A stretch of 64,000 nt of DNA from Propionibacteriaceae bacterium (GTDB lineage: Bacteria; Actinomycetota; Actinomycetes; Propionibacteriales; Propionibacteriaceae): NCBI GenBank assembly GCA_031262485.1, contig JAISHO010000019.1, positions 27,569 to 91,568 on the forward strand, in the 5' to 3' direction. How positions within the stretch are numbered: position 1 is the stretch's first letter; every line of letters starts with the position of its first letter. This document shows, piece by piece, positions 49,380-58,306 of the stretch. A program made the translations under genes and the position numbers. Below the pieces are notes generated by a model. It was not told the origin of the DNA. It did not search any database and saw only the letters and a program-made list of their open reading frames with translations.

Positions 49380-50081
49380 ATGCCCCGCATCCTCATCGTC
49401 GAAGATGAGCCGAAGATCGCATCCTTCCTCGTCAAAGGTTTGAGAGCTCGTGGCTTCACCACCGACGTGTCCAAGGACGGCCAAGACGCCTTGGATCTCG
49501 CGATGCATGGCGACTACGACCTCATGTTGCTCGACATCGGGCTGCCCATCCTCAACGGCTATGAAGTCCTCACCCGCATCCGCGGACGCGGTTCGACGCT
49601 GCCCGTCATCATCCTGACCGCCCGGGATTCCTCCGCTGACAAGGTGCAAGGCCTCGAAGGCGGGGCCGACGACTACCTGGCCAAACCCTTCGATTTCGAC
49701 GAGCTGCTGGCCAGGATCCGACTACGCCTGCGCACCCCTCAGCAGTCGATGCCCGCCAGCCGCCTCACCCATGGCGGCCTCAGCGTCGACGAGACCAGCC
49801 GGGACGTCATCGTCGATGGGAGATCGGTCGAATTGTCGGCCCGCGAGTTCACCCTTCTCCTGGCGTTCATGCGTCGTCCGCGCCACGTCCTCACCCGTGA
49901 ACAACTCCTCAGCGAGGTGTGGGGATACGACTACGACCCCAGCTCGAACGTCGTCGACGTCTACGTCCGTTATCTGCGCACCAAGCTGGGCAATGAATGG
50001 ATCGAGACAGTCCGTGGCGTCGGATATCGCCTCAAGCGGCAGCCCACTGCGGCGAAGCGATTGGCCGAAGCCGAAGTCTGA
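49380..50081 (+). CDS. OmpR-family response regulator
   Basis: A 233-residue regulator with receiver (LIVEDEPKIA, phosphoacceptor D52 in LLDIGLPILNG, ILTARDSS, YLAKPFDF) and winged helix (LSAREFTLLLAFM, REQLLSEVWGYDYDPSSNVVDVYVRYLRTKLG, VRGVGYRL). It pairs with the kinase upstream. The gene order kinase then regulator is the reverse of the usual one. Targets are not evident. Confidence 0.92.
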   Translation: MPRILIVEDEPKIASFLVKGLRARGFTTDVSKDGQDALDLAMHGDYDLMLLDIGLPILNGYEVLTRIRGRGSTLPVIILTARDSSADKVQGLEGGADDYLAKPFDFDELLARIRLRLRTPQQSMPASRLTHGGLSVDETSRDVIVDGRSVELSAREFTLLLAFMRRPRHVLTREQLLSEVWGYDYDPSSNVVDVYVRYLRTKLGNEWIETVRGVGYRLKRQPTAAKRLAEAEV

Positions 50082-50163
50082 GGCAGAGGGTCCGATCACC
50101 TCGCTTCATCCGATGTGCCGCCAGTCCGCGGACGATGCGGCCCGCACTTGAGGCCGACCTCTT

Positions 50164-50169
50164 TAGACT
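50164..50169 (+). promoter_or_regulatory. -10 hexamer TAGACT of the S4-domain gene
   Basis: TAGACT, six bases, ATG 50176; no ribosome site is seen. Confidence 0.5.
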
Positions 50170-50175
50170 GTTCCT

Positions 50176-50583
50176 ATGGCGACGGACACGAAAGCGCGTG
50201 AAGATCTCGTCTCGGCCAGGGTCGACTCCTGGCTGTGGGCGGTGCGCCTGTTCCCCTCCCGCTCGGCGGCGACAACGGCCTGCCGGGCGGGGCATGTGCG
50301 CCTCAACGACGATTCCGCCAAACCAGCCTCCCAGGTCAAGGTCGGCGACACCGTCCGTGTCCGGGCGTCCGGCCATCCGGGGCGCCAAGAGCGCGTCGTC
50401 ATCGTCAAACGCCTCATCGTCAAGCGGGTCGGCGCCGCCGTGGCCGTCGAATGCTACGAGGACCATTCCCCGCCGCCCGTCGACCGGGTCGCCAATCCGC
50501 CCGTGGCGGTGCGCGACCGTGGCGCCGGGCGACCGACGAAACGCGACCGCCGCCTCACCGATCAGTTGCGCGGGAGAGGTTGA
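50176..50583 (+). CDS. S4-domain RNA-binding protein (Hsp15-like)
   Basis: A 135-residue protein with an N-terminal S4 domain (VDSWLWAVRLFPSRSAATTACRAGHVRLND, then KVGDTVRV) and a basic C-terminal tail. It matches the Hsp15/HslR family, which binds the 50S subunit with nascent chain and helps ribosome recycling after heat stress. It is read towards pgi and ends 15 bases from it. Confidence 0.87.
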   Translation: MATDTKAREDLVSARVDSWLWAVRLFPSRSAATTACRAGHVRLNDDSAKPASQVKVGDTVRVRASGHPGRQERVVIVKRLIVKRVGAAVAVECYEDHSPPPVDRVANPPVAVRDRGAGRPTKRDRRLTDQLRGRG

Positions 50584-50598
50584 TCTCCCTGGCGTCAC

Positions 50599-52275
50599 TC
50601 AGGCGCGTTGACGATTTTGTTGGTAATAACGGATCAACTGTTGGGTCGAGGCGTCCTGGGCTGCGAGAGCCTTGTCGTCCCCGCTGAGGGCGGGGGTGAT
50701 CTCAGCGGCGAGCTTCTTGCCGAGTTCGACGCCCCATTGATCGAAGGAATCGATGCCCCACACGACGCCTTCGACGAAGGTGATGTGCTCGTAGAGGGCG
50801 ATGAGCTGGCCGACGACGCTCGGGGTGAGGGCGGGGGCCATGATCGAGGTCGTGGGACGGTTGCCGGGGAAGATCCGGGCGGCGACGATCTCGTCGGGCG
50901 TGCCTTCGGCGCGGACCTCTTTCTCCGTCTTGCCGAAGGCGAGGGCGCGGGTTTGGGCGAAGAAGTTGGCGAGGAAGAGCTCGTGGACGTCTTGATCGCC
51001 GTCTGTCAACGCGTGGGTCGGGGTGGCGACGGCGATGAAATCGGCCGGGATGATCTGGGTGCCCTGGTGGATGAGTTGATAGAAGGCGTGCTGGCCGTTC
51101 GTGCCCGGCTCGCCCCAGAAAACCTCTCCGGTGTCCATACAGACGTGGTGGCCGTCGAGGCGGACCCGCTTGCCGTTCGACTCCATCGTCAACTGCTGGA
51201 GATAAGCGGCGAAACGGTGGAGATACTGCGAATAAGGCAAGACGGCATGGGTCGCGGCGTCGAGGAAATCGCGATACCACACGTTGATGAGCCCCATGAG
51301 GACGGGCACGTTGGACTCATAGGGGGCCTTGCGGAAATGCTCGTCGATGCGGTGGAACCCGTCGAGGAACTCGGCGAAACGCTCCGGGCCGAGGGCGACG
51401 GCGAGGATGGTGCCGACCGCGGAGTCGACGGAGTAACGACCGCCCACCCAATCCCAGAAGCCGAAGGCGTTGTTCGGATCGATGCCGAAAGCGGCGACCT
51501 TGTCGAGCGCCGTCGAGACGGCGACGAAATGCTTGGCGACGGCGGATTGACGGGCCCGCTCGCTGTCGGCGATCGCGCCGGCGGCGACGAGACGGTCCCA
51601 CAGCCAGGCCCGCGCGAGGCGGGCGTTGGTGAGGGTCTCGAGGGTGGTGAACGTCTTCGACGCGATGATGAACAGTGTCGTCTCAGGATCGAGATCTTTC
51701 GTCTTCTCGGCGATGTCCGTCGGATCGATATTGGAGACGAAGCGACACTCGAGCCCTTCTTGAACGTAGGGTTTGAGGGCCTCGTGGACCATGACCGGCC
51801 CGAGATCGGAGCCGCCGATGCCGATATTGACGACGGTGGCGATCGGTTTGTTCGTCACACCACGCCATTGCCCGGAGCGGACCTGCTCGGCGAACGCGTA
51901 GACACGATCGAGGGTGGCGTGGACTTCGCCGACGACATCGACCCCGTCGACGATGAGGGAGTCGGTGCGCGGGCGACGCAGCGCGGTATGGAGGACGGAG
52001 CGGTTCTCCGTCACGTTGATCTTCTCGCCGGCGAACATGGCGTCGCGCCGGCCGGCGACGTCGACGGCCATGGCGAGGCGGATGAGTTGGGCGATGACGT
52101 CCTTGGTGACGAGGTTCTTCGAGAGATCGACGTAGAGATCGCCAGCCGTGAACGTCATCGATTCGACGCGGCGCGGATCCGTCCCGAACCAATACCGCAG
52201 ATCGGGGGTGAAGGAGCCGGAGAGAGCGAGAAGCTTGGCCCAAGGGTCGGTTTGCGTGGCGTCAAGGACAGGCAT
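50599..52275 (-). CDS. pgi: Glucose-6-phosphate isomerase
   Basis: A full-length 558-residue Pgi linking glucose 6-phosphate and fructose 6-phosphate. Motifs are [31 protein letters not shown], the substrate motif [18 protein letters not shown], and [18 protein letters not shown] followed by [13 protein letters not shown]. It is the large bacterial type. Confidence 0.97.
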   Translation of the reverse strand: MPVLDATQTDPWAKLLALSGSFTPDLRYWFGTDPRRVESMTFTAGDLYVDLSKNLVTKDVIAQLIRLAMAVDVAGRRDAMFAGEKINVTENRSVLHTALRRPRTDSLIVDGVDVVGEVHATLDRVYAFAEQVRSGQWRGVTNKPIATVVNIGIGGSDLGPVMVHEALKPYVQEGLECRFVSNIDPTDIAEKTKDLDPETTLFIIASKTFTTLETLTNARLARAWLWDRLVAAGAIADSERARQSAVAKHFVAVSTALDKVAAFGIDPNNAFGFWDWVGGRYSVDSAVGTILAVALGPERFAEFLDGFHRIDEHFRKAPYESNVPVLMGLINVWYRDFLDAATHAVLPYSQYLHRFAAYLQQLTMESNGKRVRLDGHHVCMDTGEVFWGEPGTNGQHAFYQLIHQGTQIIPADFIAVATPTHALTDGDQDVHELFLANFFAQTRALAFGKTEKEVRAEGTPDEIVAARIFPGNRPTTSIMAPALTPSVVGQLIALYEHITFVEGVVWGIDSFDQWGVELGKKLAAEITPALSGDDKALAAQDASTQQLIRYYQQNRQRA

Positions 52276-52281
52276 GAGAGC

Positions 52282-52287
52282 AGCCTA
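52282..52287 (-). promoter_or_regulatory. -10 hexamer TAGGCT of pgi
   Basis: On the minus strand TAGGCT lies six bases before ATG 52275, identical in form to the ppgK promoter. Confidence 0.5.
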
Positions 52288-52796
52288 GCGGTCCCGATGG
52301 CCACACGGGAATGAATGTTTAATTGTTTCCTGTGCGATGGGCACATGGGATGACGAGGGCGCAACCGACGAGGTCCGTCTACTCGGAGACACATATCGGA
52401 CGAGAGGCAGAGCCCACCACGACGGGGATCGGTCTCACCGAGGACACGGGCGTCGGATGGCGATGATAAGACGGTGAGGCGACAGGGAGAATCCCGGACC
52501 CCCTTTTCTGTTCAGATCAAAACATGAAAGAATGAAGTTGTAGCGTGATTCGACCATCTCCCCCGCTCGTTCCCCGCGTCGAAACCTGGCGATCACCGGG
52601 AATAACCAGTGGTCCGAGCGGGTTGATGTCGATGAGAACAGCTCACAACCGTCTTCTTTTCCTTGGTGTTCACTTTGGGAGTTCCTGATACGGTGTGACC
52701 CAGGCAACAGGGTGACATTGCGGTCAAACGACCGTCAGAAAGGGTTACTTAGGACGGCCCGTGGGCACGACTACAGCACTCACGACAGGAGCGGTG
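52288..52796. other. 509-base intergenic region without a supported gene
   Basis: This divergent gap between pgi and the Ig-like protein gene is visibly lower in GC around 52500-52680. It should hold the rightward promoter, but I find no convincing hexamer pair. Short ORFs here lack ribosome sites and sensible composition. AGGAG at 52787-52791 is the ribosome site of the next gene. Confidence 0.6.
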
Positions 52797-54521
52797 ATGG
52801 CCTCGACCAGACGCCCAGGAAGCGCCACTGGCGCCTCCTCACGCCACCTTCCCGTCGTCGTCTCAGGTCTTCTCGCCTTCTTTTTCGCCTTGTCAGGGCT
52901 ATCGGCGACGTCGGCTTGGGCGGCGGAGACGACCACCCTCGATTTAACCGGCCAAAACGATGGCGGCGTCATCTACAACATCATGGGTGTTCTGCGTTCC
53001 GGCAGCACCGGCGTGGCGGACGCGACGGTCGACATCCTCATCGACGACGCGGTGATGGGACGCACCGAGACGAACAGCGACGGCTCCTTCCTCGCCGTCA
53101 TCTCACGCCCCCCGACCGGCGCTCACAACATCAAAGCAGTTTTCAACGGCAACACCGCCTATTCGGCCTCGGAATCGCAGACCTATAGCATCGATGTCGG
53201 CCCGGCTCCGGAGAAGCCGAGCACCGGGCTCGATGTCACCTTGGATCCGCTGGAGATCAACCTGGCCGATCCCTTCTCCATCTCGGGCACCCTCACCAGC
53301 GGCTCCGCCGCCATCTCCGAAGCCCCGATCACCATCACGACGTCGTGGGGGTCGATCTCCGAACTGCTCATCACCGATGAGGACGGCTACTTCGGCCAAG
53401 ACATCATCCTGCCTGAGCAGGAGGGGGCGCCAAACACCATCACGATCACCGTCTCCTTCCAGGGTGACAACGTGTATGGCGAGGCCAGCCAGATGGTCAG
53501 CCTCACCGTCGACGGCGTCATCCGCACGCCGACCCCGGAGCCGACCGAGGAAGAAGTCGTCGTCGAGCCGACGGCGACCCCCACCCCCGAGGTCGCCCAG
53601 TCGGAGGAGATCCACTACTCGCCGAGTTTCATCATGGTCGGCGTCATCGTCGTCCTCGTCGGCGTCATCGGACTTGTCACTTTCATCATCCTCGCCGTCA
53701 CCGGGCACCGTCGAACGCCCTTGGCCAGCGACGAACAGCGCGGTTTCGGCTCCGACTTCGGTTTGCCGCCGGGCTCCGCCCCGGAACCGCCAGCTGGCCC
53801 GGACGATTCATCGCAGTCGACCGCCGCTCCCACTCCCGCTCCGGCGGAGAGCAACACCTGGATCGATGATCGGGACGAGTGGACGAGCGAGTCGGGCGAG
53901 GATTCCGGCCGTGAGCGCGCTCTCGTCGGCGCCGGCGCCACCGCCGCGGTCAACCAGTGGTCGAAACCGGTCCGGGAGCCGAGCACGGCGCCGTCGGTTC
54001 CGCTGACGTCCCTGCCCTCGGAGCACACGGCGTCGCGGCCGTCGGTCTCCCACCAGTCACACGAAAGCCATGCCACGACCGCCTCGACGATGTCGAGCCC
54101 GAGCCTGCGTCCCTCAGTGTTCACCGCATACGCCGGGGGCACGACCGACATCCCGCCGCGGAGTTCCTCCGCCGCCACCGGCTCCTCTGCAACCGGCTCC
54201 GCTGCCACGAAGCGGCGCAGCTCCACCCCGTGGAGCCCGAAGTCGACCTCGTCGCCGTCGTTCACGCCGCCGTCTCCGCTGGAATCGCTCGTCACCCCGG
54301 AGGCTCAGACGAGCCATCGTCCGGTCACCCCGGTTCCGGAAGCCGATCTGTCCAGCCCACTCATCGAGACCCGCCCGACGGTCAATCCGCAGGACGCCCG
54401 TGAGACCTTGGCGGCGCCGGTCGAATCGCACCGGGATCGCTCGCTCTTGCGTGATGTGGATTCGTTGTCGACCCCGTTGGCGGATGAGCCGCCCGCCCCG
54501 GCGCCCCGTCGCGCCTTGTGA
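52797..54521 (+). CDS. Secreted, membrane-anchored protein with Ig-like repeats
   Basis: A 574-residue surface protein. A signal peptide (hydrophobic VVVSGLLAFFFALSGLSAT, cleavage near AWA-AE) is followed by two Ig-like or transthyretin-like beta-sandwich domains (STGVADATVDILIDDAVMGRTETNSDGSFLAVI, then ISEAPITITTSWGS), a Pro/Thr/Glu-rich stalk (TPTPEPTEEEVVVEPTATP), one membrane helix (about 277-302) and a 270-residue cytoplasmic tail rich in Ser, Pro and Thr. A ligand or partner is not evident. ATG 52797 is preferred because AGGAG lies five bases upstream; GTG 52761 is in frame but has none. Confidence 0.78.
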   Translation: MASTRRPGSATGASSRHLPVVVSGLLAFFFALSGLSATSAWAAETTTLDLTGQNDGGVIYNIMGVLRSGSTGVADATVDILIDDAVMGRTETNSDGSFLAVISRPPTGAHNIKAVFNGNTAYSASESQTYSIDVGPAPEKPSTGLDVTLDPLEINLADPFSISGTLTSGSAAISEAPITITTSWGSISELLITDEDGYFGQDIILPEQEGAPNTITITVSFQGDNVYGEASQMVSLTVDGVIRTPTPEPTEEEVVVEPTATPTPEVAQSEEIHYSPSFIMVGVIVVLVGVIGLVTFIILAVTGHRRTPLASDEQRGFGSDFGLPPGSAPEPPAGPDDSSQSTAAPTPAPAESNTWIDDRDEWTSESGEDSGRERALVGAGATAAVNQWSKPVREPSTAPSVPLTSLPSEHTASRPSVSHQSHESHATTASTMSSPSLRPSVFTAYAGGTTDIPPRSSSAATGSSATGSAATKRRSSTPWSPKSTSSPSFTPPSPLESLVTPEAQTSHRPVTPVPEADLSSPLIETRPTVNPQDARETLAAPVESHRDRSLLRDVDSLSTPLADEPPAPAPRRAL

Positions 54522-54540
54522 ACGTCGCTCAGCTGCCACG

Positions 54541-55620
54541 ATGGAGTCCCCCGACGTCGTCGCGGCGGTGATCGCCTGGTACGACGCCCATCGCCGTGAT
54601 CTGCCCTGGCGGCGAGGCGATGTCACACCGTGGGGAGTCGTCGTCTCCGAATTCATGCTCCAACAGACCCCGGTGGCCCGCGTGCTCGAACCGTGGCGCG
54701 CCTGGATGGAACGGTGGCCCGAACCGGAGGCCCTGGCCGCTGAGCCCTCGTCGGCCGCCGTCCTCGCGTGGGGCCGACTCGGCTATCCGCGTCGGGCGCT
54801 GCGTCTCCATGAAGCGGCCCAGATCATGACAGAACGCTGGGCGGGCCGCGTGCCCGACCGGCTGGAGGATCTCCGCTCCCTGCCCGGGTTCGGCGATTAC
54901 ACCGCCGCGGCGGTCGCCTGTTTCGCGTTCGGCGCCCGGGTCGTCGTGCTCGACACCAATATTCGTCGTGTCTTCGCCCGTCTCGACGAGGGGCGTCAGT
55001 TCCCCTCGACCAGTCCGACGGTCGCCGAACGGGGCCGGGCCGCCGCCTGGCTGGACCTCGTGCCGACATCATCCTCCGAGGAGGGGAGGAATAGCGCTTC
55101 CGGCGAATCTGTGGCCGTCTCGCTGGGCGCCGCCCAGGCCCCGTCGTCTTCCCTCTCCCCTGGCCATCAATCTTCGTCGTCTCACTCTGACGCCCGGGGT
55201 GGAGACGATGGTTCTTCCTTCGTCCAGCGACGACCGGTGGTGCGGTGGAACCTCGGACTCATGGAACTGGGCTCGCTCGTCTGCACGGCGCGGAACCCGA
55301 CCTGCGACGTCTGCCCGATCCAGGAGGCGTGCGTGTGGCGGGAATCCGGTTGTCCCGCCTGGGACGGCCCGCCGCGCACCGGGCAGAGCTGGCATGGCAC
55401 CGATCGGCAGTGCCGGGGCCGCCTCTTGGCCGTCTTGCGGGAAGCTGCTGGAGTGGGCGATGGCGCCGTGCCACGTGACGCCCTCATCGCCGAAGTGACC
55501 CAGCTGACGACGTCGGCGACGGCGCCGCGCGAAGCCGCCGAGCACCAAGTCATCCGGTGTCTGGAGTCGCTGCTGGCCGACGGTTTGGCTCGCCGTGAGG
55601 GCGACAACGTCTTGTTGTGA
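54541..55620 (+). CDS. mutY: Adenine DNA glycosylase MutY with an internal insertion
   Basis: A 359-residue MutY removing adenine opposite 8-oxoguanine. The catalytic Glu is E37 (SEFMLQQT), the helix-hairpin-helix is LPGFGDYTAAAV, the catalytic Asp is D138 (VLDTN), and the 4Fe-4S ligands are C248, C255, C258 and C264. A 56-residue Ser/Gly/Asp-rich, low-complexity segment (about 176-231) is inserted between the catalytic domain and the cluster, where most MutY proteins have a short link. A Nudix-like C-terminal domain is lacking, which I recall as usual in actinobacteria. ATG 54541 is 19 bases after the previous gene. Confidence 0.9.
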   Translation: MESPDVVAAVIAWYDAHRRDLPWRRGDVTPWGVVVSEFMLQQTPVARVLEPWRAWMERWPEPEALAAEPSSAAVLAWGRLGYPRRALRLHEAAQIMTERWAGRVPDRLEDLRSLPGFGDYTAAAVACFAFGARVVVLDTNIRRVFARLDEGRQFPSTSPTVAERGRAAAWLDLVPTSSSEEGRNSASGESVAVSLGAAQAPSSSLSPGHQSSSSHSDARGGDDGSSFVQRRPVVRWNLGLMELGSLVCTARNPTCDVCPIQEACVWRESGCPAWDGPPRTGQSWHGTDRQCRGRLLAVLREAAGVGDGAVPRDALIAEVTQLTTSATAPREAAEHQVIRCLESLLADGLARREGDNVLL

Positions 55621-55708
55621 GCGAGGCGCCGTCCGCGATCGCCTCCCGAGATGCCTCGTAGTCAGATGTCCGCGTGGGAATCTTCGTATGCTGCCCTCCT
55701 CAAGGGGG

Positions 55709-55714
55709 TATGCT
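55709..55714 (+). promoter_or_regulatory. -10 hexamer TATGCT before the TPP riboswitch
   Basis: TATGCT lies 7-10 bases before the aptamer, so transcription would start at its 5' edge. A second TATGCT at 55687-55692 is an alternative. Confidence 0.45.
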
Positions 55715-55719
55715 CCTGG

Positions 55720-55822
55720 GCAGACACGGGAGTCCTGACGGACTGAGAGGAGGGCGATCGCGGAGGCGATCGTTCTCGACCGAATGAACCTGATCTGGGT
55801 CATGCCAGCGCAGGGATGTTTC
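55720..55822 (+). promoter_or_regulatory. TPP riboswitch (THI element)
   Basis: The conserved aptamer blocks are present in order: ACGGGAGTCC (55726-55735), CTGAGAGG (55743-55750), and GAACCTGATCTGGGTCATGC followed by CAGCGCAGGGA near the 3' end. AGACA and TGTTT can close the P1 stem. It binds thiamine pyrophosphate and should lower expression of ykoEDC when thiamine is plentiful. An open frame overlapping it from 55784 is a shadow. Confidence 0.95.
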
Positions 55823-55946
55823 GTGGGGGGCTCACCGGTCCTACCGTCGCGTGGGTGCGAACGGCCGGGATCTCGCCTGGTTGTTCCCCTTATCGTTCGG
55901 TGCGATCGTGGGTCCCGCTCATGTGCGCCGAAGGTCGGCGCGACCC

Positions 55947-55966
55947 GTGCCCTAGTGAAAGGGCAC
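55947..55966 (+). promoter_or_regulatory. SD-sequestering hairpin before ykoE
   Basis: GTGCCC (55947-55952) can pair with GGGCAC (55961-55966). The right arm and loop hold AAAGGG, the ribosome site of ykoE (ATG 55970). It is a plausible expression platform for translational control by the TPP aptamer 125 bases upstream; I see no terminator between them. Confidence 0.55.
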
Positions 55967-55969
55967 TCC

Positions 55970-56644
55970 ATGTCCATATCCGCTTCGTCGTCGCCAGCAT
56001 CGTCGTCTCCTTCATCCGCGGCTTCGTCTTCCGCCACCGAATCTCGGCCGACGAACGGCTCCCGAAGCCTGCGCTGGCGGGTCGTCGACATCGTCGTCGG
56101 AGCCGTCCTCGGCGTCGCCCTCGGTCTCGTCTTCTTCGCCTGGAACTTCGGCGGCAACGCTCTTGGCGGGGTTCTCAGCGCTCTCCTGCCGGGGTTGTCC
56201 GGCCTGGCCGGGGGGCTATGGTTGCTCGGCGGCGTCGTCGGCGGGCTCGTCATCCGCAAACCGGGGGCGGCCTTGTTCGTCGAGTTCGTCGCCGCCCTCA
56301 CCGCCGCCCTCCTTGGCAGCCAATGGGGCCTGCCCTCGCTCGTCAGCGGGATCGTCCAGGGGCTCGGCGCCGAGATCGTCTTCGCCTGCTTCCTCTACCG
56401 GCGCTGGGGGCTCACCCCTGCCCTGCTCGCCGGCGCCGCCGCCGCCGTGGCCGAATGGGCCTGGGAGATCGTCTACTACTACCCCGCCCAAACGGCCGCC
56501 TTCAAGGGGATTTACCTCGTGTGTCTGACGCTGTCCGGCGCCGTGCTGGCGGGCTTCCTGGGCTGGTTCCTCGTCCGCCGTTTGGCGGCCACCGGGGCGC
56601 TCAGCCGCTTCGAATCGGGCCGTCAGACTCACGCGCGGGCATGA
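55970..56644 (+). CDS. ykoE: ECF transporter substrate-binding S component (YkoE)
   Basis: A 224-residue membrane protein with a Ser-rich N-terminal 35 residues and about six hydrophobic segments (VVDIVVGAVLGVALGLVFFAWN, FVEFVAALTAALLGSQWG, YYYPAQTAAFKGIYLV). It matches the YkoE family, the S component for hydroxymethylpyrimidine or thiamine uptake. The TPP riboswitch upstream agrees. ATG 55970 follows AAAGGG. A 177-base gap precedes ykoD and holds nothing I can name. Confidence 0.9.
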   Translation: MSISASSSPASSSPSSAASSSATESRPTNGSRSLRWRVVDIVVGAVLGVALGLVFFAWNFGGNALGGVLSALLPGLSGLAGGLWLLGGVVGGLVIRKPGAALFVEFVAALTAALLGSQWGLPSLVSGIVQGLGAEIVFACFLYRRWGLTPALLAGAAAAVAEWAWEIVYYYPAQTAAFKGIYLVCLTLSGAVLAGFLGWFLVRRLAATGALSRFESGRQTHARA

Positions 56645-56821
56645 GATAGCTATGTCTTCTCATCTTTGTCGGGTAGTGACCGGCCTGGTGGAGGCTCGGC
56701 TCGACCTCCACGAACGCGTGGACGGCGGCGAAGGACGAATTCCCGATCGGCGCCGACCAGGCGTGCCCGGGGATTTCTCCCACAATGACGGGAGCCTGCC
56801 TTGCCCGAGAGGACGGTTGCC

Positions 56822-58306
56822 ATGACCCCTGAGGCGCTCCCGATCCGCTTCGAGGATTGGGGATGGCGCCACGCCGGGCGGTCGGCCTGGGCCGTGAGGC
56901 ACGTCACTTTGCGGATCGATCCGGGAGAGCGGGTCCTCCTCCTCGGCGCCTCCGGGGCGGGCAAGTCGACACTGCTGAGCGCCCTTGCCGGAGTGCTCGG
57001 AGGCGGCGACGAAGGCGAGGAGGAGGGACGCGTCCTCCTTGGCTGGGAGCGTCCGACCACCCGGCGAGGCGCTACGGCGCTCGTCATGCAAAACCCATCG
57101 GATCAGATCGTCTTGAGCCGGGTCGGCGACGACGTCGCCTTCGGTTGCGAGAATCTGGCCGTGCCTCGGGATGAGATCTGGCCGCGCGTGCGGCGGGCGC
57201 TCGACGAGGTCGGGCTGGCGAACTATCAACTCCGTCATGACACCCGTCATCTCTCCGGCGGCGAACAACAGCGCCTCGTCCTCGCCGGAGCGATGGCGAT
57301 GGGGGCGGGGATCCTCCTCCTCGACGAGCCGACCGCCAACCTCGACCCGGCCGGGGTCGTCGAGGTGCGCGACGCCGTCGCCCGTCTTCTGGCCGATCGG
57401 CGGCGCAGCCTCGTCGTCGTCGAGCATCATGGCAACGTCTGGGCGCCGCTCGTCGACCGTGTCGTCGTCGTCTCAGGGGAAGACGGTGTCGTCGCCGATG
57501 GGCCGGTTGACGAGATCGTCGCCCGACAAGGATCAGAACTAGCGGATCTCGGGGTGTGGTTGCCAGCGCTCCATGGAACAACCGTCACGATCTCACGCCA
57601 ATCGTGTTCGACGCATGATCCGGCGGGCTCCATGCTCAACCCTCAGCCCCTGTTGACGGCGACGAATCTCAGCGTCGGCCATGACGGCGTCGCGTGCCTC
57701 AGTGGACTCGATCTCGCTTTGCCGAAGGGGCGTTCGACCGTCATCACCGGGCCGAACGGCGCCGGAAAGACGACGACGGCGCTGACGTTGGCCGGGCTGC
57801 TGCCCCGTCTCGGCGGTTCCGTGGCGATGGCAGACCCGTGGGCTCCTCCAGGGCGTCCCGATCCGACGACCTGGAAATCGAAGGAGCTATTGACGCGAAT
57901 CGGCACGGTGTTCCAGCAACCCGAGCATCAGTTCGTCGCCGCGAGCGTCGCCGACGAGATCGCTGTCGGCCTACGCGCCCTCAAACGGCCGCAAGCGGAG
58001 ATCGACCGTCGCGTCGCCGAGTTGCTCGAGACCCTCCACCTCCACCCGCTCGCCCAGGCCAACCCCTTCACTCTTTCTGGTGGGGAGAAACGGCGCCTCT
58101 CCGTCGGCACCGTACTGGCGACCGATCCCGCGCTCATCGTCCTCGACGAACCGACGTTCGGGCAGGACCGTCGCACCTGGCGCGACCTCGTCGCACTCAT
58201 CGCGTCACTGCGCGACGCTGGGACGACGATCTGCTCCGTCACCCATGACGCCGCTTACATCGAGGCCCTCGGGGACCACCGCATCCATCTCGGGGGTGGG
58301 CAGTGA
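56822..58306 (+). CDS. ykoD: ECF transporter double ATPase (YkoD)
   Basis: A 494-residue protein made of two ABC ATPase domains. First half: GASGAGKST, LSGGEQQR, LLLDEPTANLDP. Second half: GPNGAGKTT, LSGGEKRR, IVLDEPTFGQD. The fused pair replaces EcfA and EcfA' of other ECF transporters. ATG 56822 has GAGAGGA about nine bases upstream, so the TTG at 56801 is not needed. The stop overlaps the ykoC start. Confidence 0.93.
   Translation: MTPEALPIRFEDWGWRHAGRSAWAVRHVTLRIDPGERVLLLGASGAGKSTLLSALAGVLGGGDEGEEEGRVLLGWERPTTRRGATALVMQNPSDQIVLSRVGDDVAFGCENLAVPRDEIWPRVRRALDEVGLANYQLRHDTRHLSGGEQQRLVLAGAMAMGAGILLLDEPTANLDPAGVVEVRDAVARLLADRRRSLVVVEHHGNVWAPLVDRVVVVSGEDGVVADGPVDEIVARQGSELADLGVWLPALHGTTVTISRQSCSTHDPAGSMLNPQPLLTATNLSVGHDGVACLSGLDLALPKGRSTVITGPNGAGKTTTALTLAGLLPRLGGSVAMADPWAPPGRPDPTTWKSKELLTRIGTVFQQPEHQFVAASVADEIAVGLRALKRPQAEIDRRVAELLETLHLHPLAQANPFTLSGGEKRRLSVGTVLATDPALIVLDEPTFGQDRRTWRDLVALIASLRDAGTTICSVTHDAAYIEALGDHRIHLGGGQ

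Noticed and set aside
50608..52314. A 568-codon plus-strand frame across pgi
   Set aside because: It is the complement of a complete, motif-rich Pgi; its composition is Asp/Glu/Gly/Val-rich shadow sequence.
52435..52707. A 90-codon minus-strand ORF in the pgi upstream gap
   Set aside because: It has no ribosome site, no recognisable motif and atypical composition.
54070..54540. Upstream extension of the mutY frame
   Set aside because: It overlaps the tail of the Ig-like protein gene; MutY homology begins at 54541.
55784..55969. Upstream extension of ykoE beginning MNLIWVM
   Set aside because: The bases encode the 3' part of the TPP aptamer; the ribosome site points to ATG 55970.
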